From positions 1 through 34,700 of the forward strand of contig NZ_REBQ01000101.1 of assembly GCF_007692655.1 (NCBI RefSeq): a stretch of 34,700 bases of DNA, read 5' to 3'. The notes beneath the pieces were generated by a model, which saw only the letters and a list, made by a program, of their open reading frames with translations, did not search any database and was not told the origin of the DNA. Below are positions 30,592 to 34,700 of the stretch, in pieces; position 1 is the first letter of the stretch, and the number at the start of each line of letters is the position of its first letter. Source of the DNA: Halomonas sp. (GTDB lineage: Bacteria; Pseudomonadota; Gammaproteobacteria; Pseudomonadales; Halomonadaceae). Both the position numbers and the translations under genes were made by a program.

Positions 30592-33500
30592 TTAAAGAAG
30601 TGCGCCCTTTACTTCCACCGTGCTGCCCTGGCGGCTGGCACGCACCTCTATACGGACGGGCATTTGCTCTTTGAGTTCGCTGACATGGGAAATCACCCCA
30701 ATCATGCGTCCACCCATCTGTAGCTCGCTGAGCATTGCAATGGCCTGGTCTAACGCATCCTGATCCAGGCTGCCAAACCCCTCATCAATAAAGAGCGTAT
30801 CCAGCTGAATGCCACCCGCGTAGGCCTGCACCACATCTGAAAGCCCCAGCGCCAGGGAGAGGGCCGCCATAAACGACTCACCGCCGGAAAGGGTTGCCAC
30901 CGAACGGTTTTTGCCGGTGTAAGTGTCGGCCACATCCAACTCTAACCCGGAGGCTCTGTTGCCCTTGGAGGGGTCTTCCCGACGCACTAACTGGTAGCGC
31001 CCACGACTCATGCGCACTAGCCGCTCAGAAGCCTGAATCAGTACATCATCGAGCAGCACACCCAGCACAAAGCGCTGCAGGCTAATGCGGTGACCAGTAC
31101 GGCCATTGGCGACTTCGCTTAGCGTACCCCAGAGTTGATACTGAGCTTCCAGTTCCGACTGTGCCTCATGGGCCTTAGCAAGCTTTTGGTGAATACCCTT
31201 GAGTGTATTGGAGCGCTCATCCAGCGCTCGCCATGCTTCTAGCTGGGTATGCTCTTGCGCTTGAGCCGCTTCGGCTAAGCCAGTAAGCGTGGCGAGATCC
31301 GGCGGGGTTTTGTCTGCGAGCTGGGTTTGATAATTCTGCAGCGCACCTTCCAGCTCGGCCAAACGGCGTTGATAGGCCTCAACCTGCTGGGTGAGGTCTT
31401 GCCGCTGGGCGTCTTCCAACTGCGCCGCTTTAAAGGCCGTTTCATCGTCAAAGGGGCTCTGCTGCAGCGCTGTTTGCCATGCCGTTTGCGCCTGCTGTCG
31501 CGCCTGCTCACTGCGCTGACTTCGTTCGTTCGCTCCCCGTAGCTGCTCCTCAGCCTTGGCTAGCTGCGTCTGGCTATTTGCCTGCGCTTGCTGGGCGCTC
31601 TCCCAGGCTTTTTCAATCTGTTCGATCTTGCCTTCCAACTCGGCAAGGGTTTGGCGCATAGCATCAGGGTCGCGAGCACTGTCTGGTAGCGATTGGCTCA
31701 GTTGGTCGCGCTGGCTCTCCAGGCGTAACGCCGCTTCCTTGGCCTTTTCAACCTCGGGCCGCTGGGCTTTAAGCTGCTTATCCAGGGCGCCCCACTCACG
31801 GCGCAGCCCATCACGGGCGGCGATTTGTTGGCTGATCTCCCGCTCGACGTTTTCTCGACGGTCGACTTGGCGGCGCACCTCTTGCCAAGCCTTTTGCAGC
31901 GCTGTTAGCGGCTGGCCCGCCCACTCGCCAAGCTGCTGATTAAGCCGCTGGGCCTGTTCTGTGTTGTAGCTCATCTGCTGGGTTAGCTGCTGGTGCTCGA
32001 GCTCCGCGCTTTGCAGCCCCTGCCGGGCTTTTTCCAAGACTGAGCGGGCCTCGTCAACCTGCGCCTGGGTGACGATATCTGCATTGCCAGGGGCGGGAGA
32101 CGGATGGTCAAGGCTGCCGCACACTGGACAAGGAGCATCCTGTTCCAGCGTGAGCGCTAACAGCGCGGCCTGGCCACGATGCCAGCGTATCTCTATTTCA
32201 GTGGCGTGACACTGCGCCTGCTCGGCTTCACCACGCTGGCGGTTGAGCACGCCAGAAGCTCGCTGCTGCTGATTCTCAAATTCACGCTTGCGTTGGTTTA
32301 GATCATCCAGCTCCTGGCGCTGCGTTAACAAGCTTTCATGGCGGTTCAGTTCTGCGGGGGCACTGGCTAGCGTTTGAAGCTCTGCCTGCAAAGCTTCGAG
32401 CCTAACGCCTATCGTTTCGCCCTGCTGGCGAATGTTGTCTAGCTGCGCTTCATCGCGCTTAAGCGTGCGGTCTGCTTGTTGCCAGGCGCTATGGGCCGAT
32501 TGATAGTGGTCATTGAGCTCACTTAACGCCTGGCCTTTATGGATAAACTCGCCCAACTGGCGGTGGCGTTCGCGCAGCGCGGGGAGTTCGGCCTGGCGCT
32601 GACGGGCCGCCTCTAACACACTGTGCGCCTGCTCGGCGTGACTTCGCTGGGTGTTTAAATCGCCTTCAGCCTGCTGCTGGTCGGCCAGCGCGATGGTCAG
32701 CGCCTGCTGCGCCTGAGCCAAGGCGCTACTTTGGGGTTGCAGCGCCTGGGCGTGGACGCTTTGATCTAGCCGCCTCTTGAGACCTTCTATATACGTATGC
32801 TGCTCAAGATGGCGGACTTTTTCCGCTGCCAGGGCATCCCGCGCTTCAAACTGTCGCTGCAGCGCCAGGGCCTCATCACGCTGCATTTCGGCCTTTCGGC
32901 GCTGCTGCTGGGCGGTTTCAAACTGTTGCCGCGCGTGGCTGACCTGGGGTGTCAGCGCCTCCAACTCCTTCGCTAGGGCGTCTTCACTCGCAAGCTCACC
33001 ACTGGCGAGAATGCCGCTGATATGTTGGCGGTGGTCGTTTACCGCCCGTTCGATTTGGTTGGCCTGGGTGCGTAATCGCTCTTCAATACGCTGAAAAATT
33101 TGCGTCTGAAACAGCTGGGAGAAGATCACCTCACGCTCTTTGGAGCCTGCCAGCAGTAGCTCGCGGAACTTGCCCTGGGGCAGCACCATCACCTGGCGAA
33201 ACTGGTTGGCATCCAGCCCTATCAGGGTTTGCAGCTCGGTAGTGGCATCGTTGACCTTGCGCGCTACCAGACAGGTGTCTACCTCACCGCCTGCCTTTAA
33301 ACGCCACAATTGTGCTTCAGCGTTATGGATGGTGGTGCCTTCCCCCCGGGCTTTGGGGCGCTCCTGCTGGGGCACGCGGCGAACCCGATAATCAACGCCG
33401 CGCAGGCGAAAATCCAGCGTCACTTCGGTTAATAAAGAGGCATCCGATTGATCACAGCGCATCTGCGTAGGGTCACGCTCATTGCCTGTGGTCTGACCAT

Positions 33501-33657
33501 ACAGGGCAAAACAGAGCGCATCCAGAATTGAGCTTTTACCCGCTCCCGTGGGGCCGTTAATCAGAAACAGCGGGCTTCTACCCAGCGCGGTGAAATCAAT
33601 ACTTTCATTGCCAGCGAAGGGGCCAAACGCCTGCATAGTAAGAGTTAACGGCGTCAT
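30592..33657 (-). CDS. sbcC: exonuclease subunit SbcC (Rad50-like ATPase)
   Basis: A 1021-residue SMC-type ATPase that with SbcD forms the nuclease cutting DNA hairpins and protein-blocked ends. Walker A is NGPTGAGKSSILDAL at about residues 34-48. Two long coiled-coil arms rich in Gln/Glu/Ala/Arg flank the zinc hook CPVCG at about 508-512, which dimerises two molecules through zinc. The ABC signature TLSGGESF lies at about 918-925 and Walker B LDTLFIDEGFGSLD at about 950-963, followed by ISHVSELKEQMP. Length is normal for SbcC. Its ATG overlaps the sbcD stop (ATGA at 33657-33654), the standard sbcDC arrangement, giving translational coupling. Confidence 0.95.
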   Translation of the reverse strand: MTPLTLTMQAFGPFAGNESIDFTALGRSPLFLINGPTGAGKSSILDALCFALYGQTTGNERDPTQMRCDQSDASLLTEVTLDFRLRGVDYRVRRVPQQERPKARGEGTTIHNAEAQLWRLKAGGEVDTCLVARKVNDATTELQTLIGLDANQFRQVMVLPQGKFRELLLAGSKEREVIFSQLFQTQIFQRIEERLRTQANQIERAVNDHRQHISGILASGELASEDALAKELEALTPQVSHARQQFETAQQQRRKAEMQRDEALALQRQFEARDALAAEKVRHLEQHTYIEGLKRRLDQSVHAQALQPQSSALAQAQQALTIALADQQQAEGDLNTQRSHAEQAHSVLEAARQRQAELPALRERHRQLGEFIHKGQALSELNDHYQSAHSAWQQADRTLKRDEAQLDNIRQQGETIGVRLEALQAELQTLASAPAELNRHESLLTQRQELDDLNQRKREFENQQQRASGVLNRQRGEAEQAQCHATEIEIRWHRGQAALLALTLEQDAPCPVCGSLDHPSPAPGNADIVTQAQVDEARSVLEKARQGLQSAELEHQQLTQQMSYNTEQAQRLNQQLGEWAGQPLTALQKAWQEVRRQVDRRENVEREISQQIAARDGLRREWGALDKQLKAQRPEVEKAKEAALRLESQRDQLSQSLPDSARDPDAMRQTLAELEGKIEQIEKAWESAQQAQANSQTQLAKAEEQLRGANERSQRSEQARQQAQTAWQTALQQSPFDDETAFKAAQLEDAQRQDLTQQVEAYQRRLAELEGALQNYQTQLADKTPPDLATLTGLAEAAQAQEHTQLEAWRALDERSNTLKGIHQKLAKAHEAQSELEAQYQLWGTLSEVANGRTGHRISLQRFVLGVLLDDVLIQASERLVRMSRGRYQLVRREDPSKGNRASGLELDVADTYTGKNRSVATLSGGESFMAALSLALGLSDVVQAYAGGIQLDTLFIDEGFGSLDQDALDQAIAMLSELQMGGRMIGVISHVSELKEQMPVRIEVRASRQGSTVEVKGALL

Positions 33658-34700
33658 CCCTCGGCCTCATCGCGCTGTAGCTGGGTAATTAACGCCGCCA
33701 TGGCGCCAGCCTGTTCATCACTCATGGCCTCCCCACTGGTTTGATTAAAAAAGTCGCTGAACATATCCAAGGCATCAAAACGTAGCCTGTCACGATCAAG
33801 CTGTTGAGTGCCGCGAGCGTCCAGCATGCCAGGCTTTTCTAGATGCAGAACATTGGGATAAACCTCCCGCAGCTTGCCCATAGGGTCGAGAATCGCGTGG
33901 CGATCGGTTAGCCGTACCAGCAGGTAATCATCGGCGCTGGGGTCTGTTCTTCCCTGGGCAATCAGGGCATCAATCTCACCCTCCAGCACACGGACTTCAC
34001 GGCTGGGGATCAGTGGGATCTGCTCTATATGCTTAACACCACTGGCGTCCATATCAACCAGCGTGACGCCCTTACGCTGACTGGCTTCGGAAAAGCTGTA
34101 TTTAAGCAGCGAGCCGCTGTAGCGAATATGTTCGCCGCCGCGGTATTGGGGGCCGTGAAGGTGGCCAAGTGCCACATAGTCAAAGCCTTGCATCGGCTCC
34201 CAGGCAACGCTTTCGGCGCCGCCCAGGGTTAGTGGGCGCTCTGAATCCGAGGCGCTGCCACCATCCACAAAGCAGTGGCTCATCAATACGGTGGGCCGCG
34301 TTGGGTGGCGCAGTTCACCAATGCGCTCAACCAGGTACCGGTGAGCGCCGTCGAAATCGCGTACCTCCACATTAAACTGACTGCGTACATGCTCGGGGTC
34401 AGCGTAGGGAATCCCAAACACGTCGACTTCAATCCCGGCTATATCAAGCGTCACAGGAGTAGCAAACTCGCCCAGGTCGGAAAGAATATGTAGCCCTGCT
34501 TGACGCAGGTGGCGTGCGCCAAAGCGCAGCCGTTCCGCGCCATCATGATTGCCTGAAATCATGATTACCGGCAGCTTACGCTCCTCGCATAGCGCGTGCA
34601 GAACATCGTCTAAAAGCGTTACGGCGGCTGAAGGCGGCACTGAACGATCGTAGATATCGCCAGCGATCAACACCGCATCCACCGCTTCCCGGTCAATTAT
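33654..34700 (-). CDS. sbcD: exonuclease subunit SbcD (Mre11-like), 5' end outside window
   Basis: The metallophosphoesterase subunit of the SbcCD nuclease. The frame is open to the window edge: the codons before GTG 34682 read IIDREA, continuing the protein, so 348 codons are visible and roughly 45-50 N-terminal residues including the first metal motif (DWHLG) are missing. Remaining motifs are AGDIYDRSVPPS, MISGNHDG, LMSHCFVDGG and ALGHLHGPQ, which provide the other manganese ligands and the catalytic histidine. The C-terminal capping region (LREVYPNVLHLEKPG) and a helical tail follow. It overlaps sbcC by 4 bases and is the first gene of the pair. Confidence 0.95.
   Translation of the reverse strand: MIDREAVDAVLIAGDIYDRSVPPSAAVTLLDDVLHALCEERKLPVIMISGNHDGAERLRFGARHLRQAGLHILSDLGEFATPVTLDIAGIEVDVFGIPYADPEHVRSQFNVEVRDFDGAHRYLVERIGELRHPTRPTVLMSHCFVDGGSASDSERPLTLGGAESVAWEPMQGFDYVALGHLHGPQYRGGEHIRYSGSLLKYSFSEASQRKGVTLVDMDASGVKHIEQIPLIPSREVRVLEGEIDALIAQGRTDPSADDYLLVRLTDRHAILDPMGKLREVYPNVLHLEKPGMLDARGTQQLDRDRLRFDALDMFSDFFNQTSGEAMSDEQAGAMAALITQLQRDEAEG

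Overview
The window looks like chromosomal DNA of a moderately halophilic gammaproteobacterium, most probably Halomonas or a close relative (Halomonadaceae). This is inferred from gene content and protein flavour: a GMC dehydrogenase plus MmsA plus LysR module of the kind described for 3-hydroxypropionate use in Halomonas, a bacterial RIO kinase beside DbpA, and an Mrp-like cation/proton antiporter operon. No database search was possible. Coding density is high. No stretch longer than 300 bases lacks a gene, and I see no rRNA, tRNA, IS element, prophage or CRISPR array.

Layout. Positions 1-55 hold the tail of a YebC/PmpR-type gene, followed by an unknown 88-residue gene (198-464, +). A leftward block (504-8412) carries a NUDIX hydrolase, a zinc-free MDR oxidoreductase, an MsbA-like ABC exporter, an AbrB-type membrane protein, a RIO1-family kinase, the RNA helicase DbpA and the Cys-tRNA(Pro) deacylase YbaK. 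Next come a DUF3008 gene (+) and a small lipoprotein (-), convergent on a perfect 32-bp palindrome. A CDF transporter and a LysR regulator then diverge from a shared promoter region, followed by a PIN-PhoH ATPase with a strong terminator.

Positions 12743-19964 are all leftward: a YihY/BrkB membrane protein, a four-gene operon of complex-I/Mrp-type membrane subunits joined by four 4-bp ATGA overlaps or stop-start contacts, and a carboxylesterase. An SLC13-type permease with two RCK-C domains and a CspA-family cold-shock gene follow.

Positions 22493-26854 form a catabolic module. A GMC flavoprotein dehydrogenase (DddA/HpdH-like) and MmsA are read leftward, and a divergent LysR regulator lies opposite. 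The promoter region holds two inverted repeats sharing TAAGC/GCTTA half-sites, one of them a perfect T-N11-A LysR box. The likely pathway is 3-hydroxypropionate to malonate semialdehyde to acetyl-CoA. To the right are an exported MsrA, a succinate-semialdehyde dehydrogenase ending in a 7-bp tandem repeat and a strong terminator, then leftward pgpA and a DUF533 gene, sbcC and sbcD. sbcD runs off the right edge.

The most unusual content is the compact antiporter-like operon. It has three ND2/4/5-type subunits and one fused small subunit, no MrpE/F/G and no hydrophilic complex-I arm, and one large subunit lacks the otherwise conserved TM5 glutamate. The next most interesting items are the operator architecture of the 3-hydroxypropionate locus and several short intergenic tandem repeats with periods of 7 or 14 bp.
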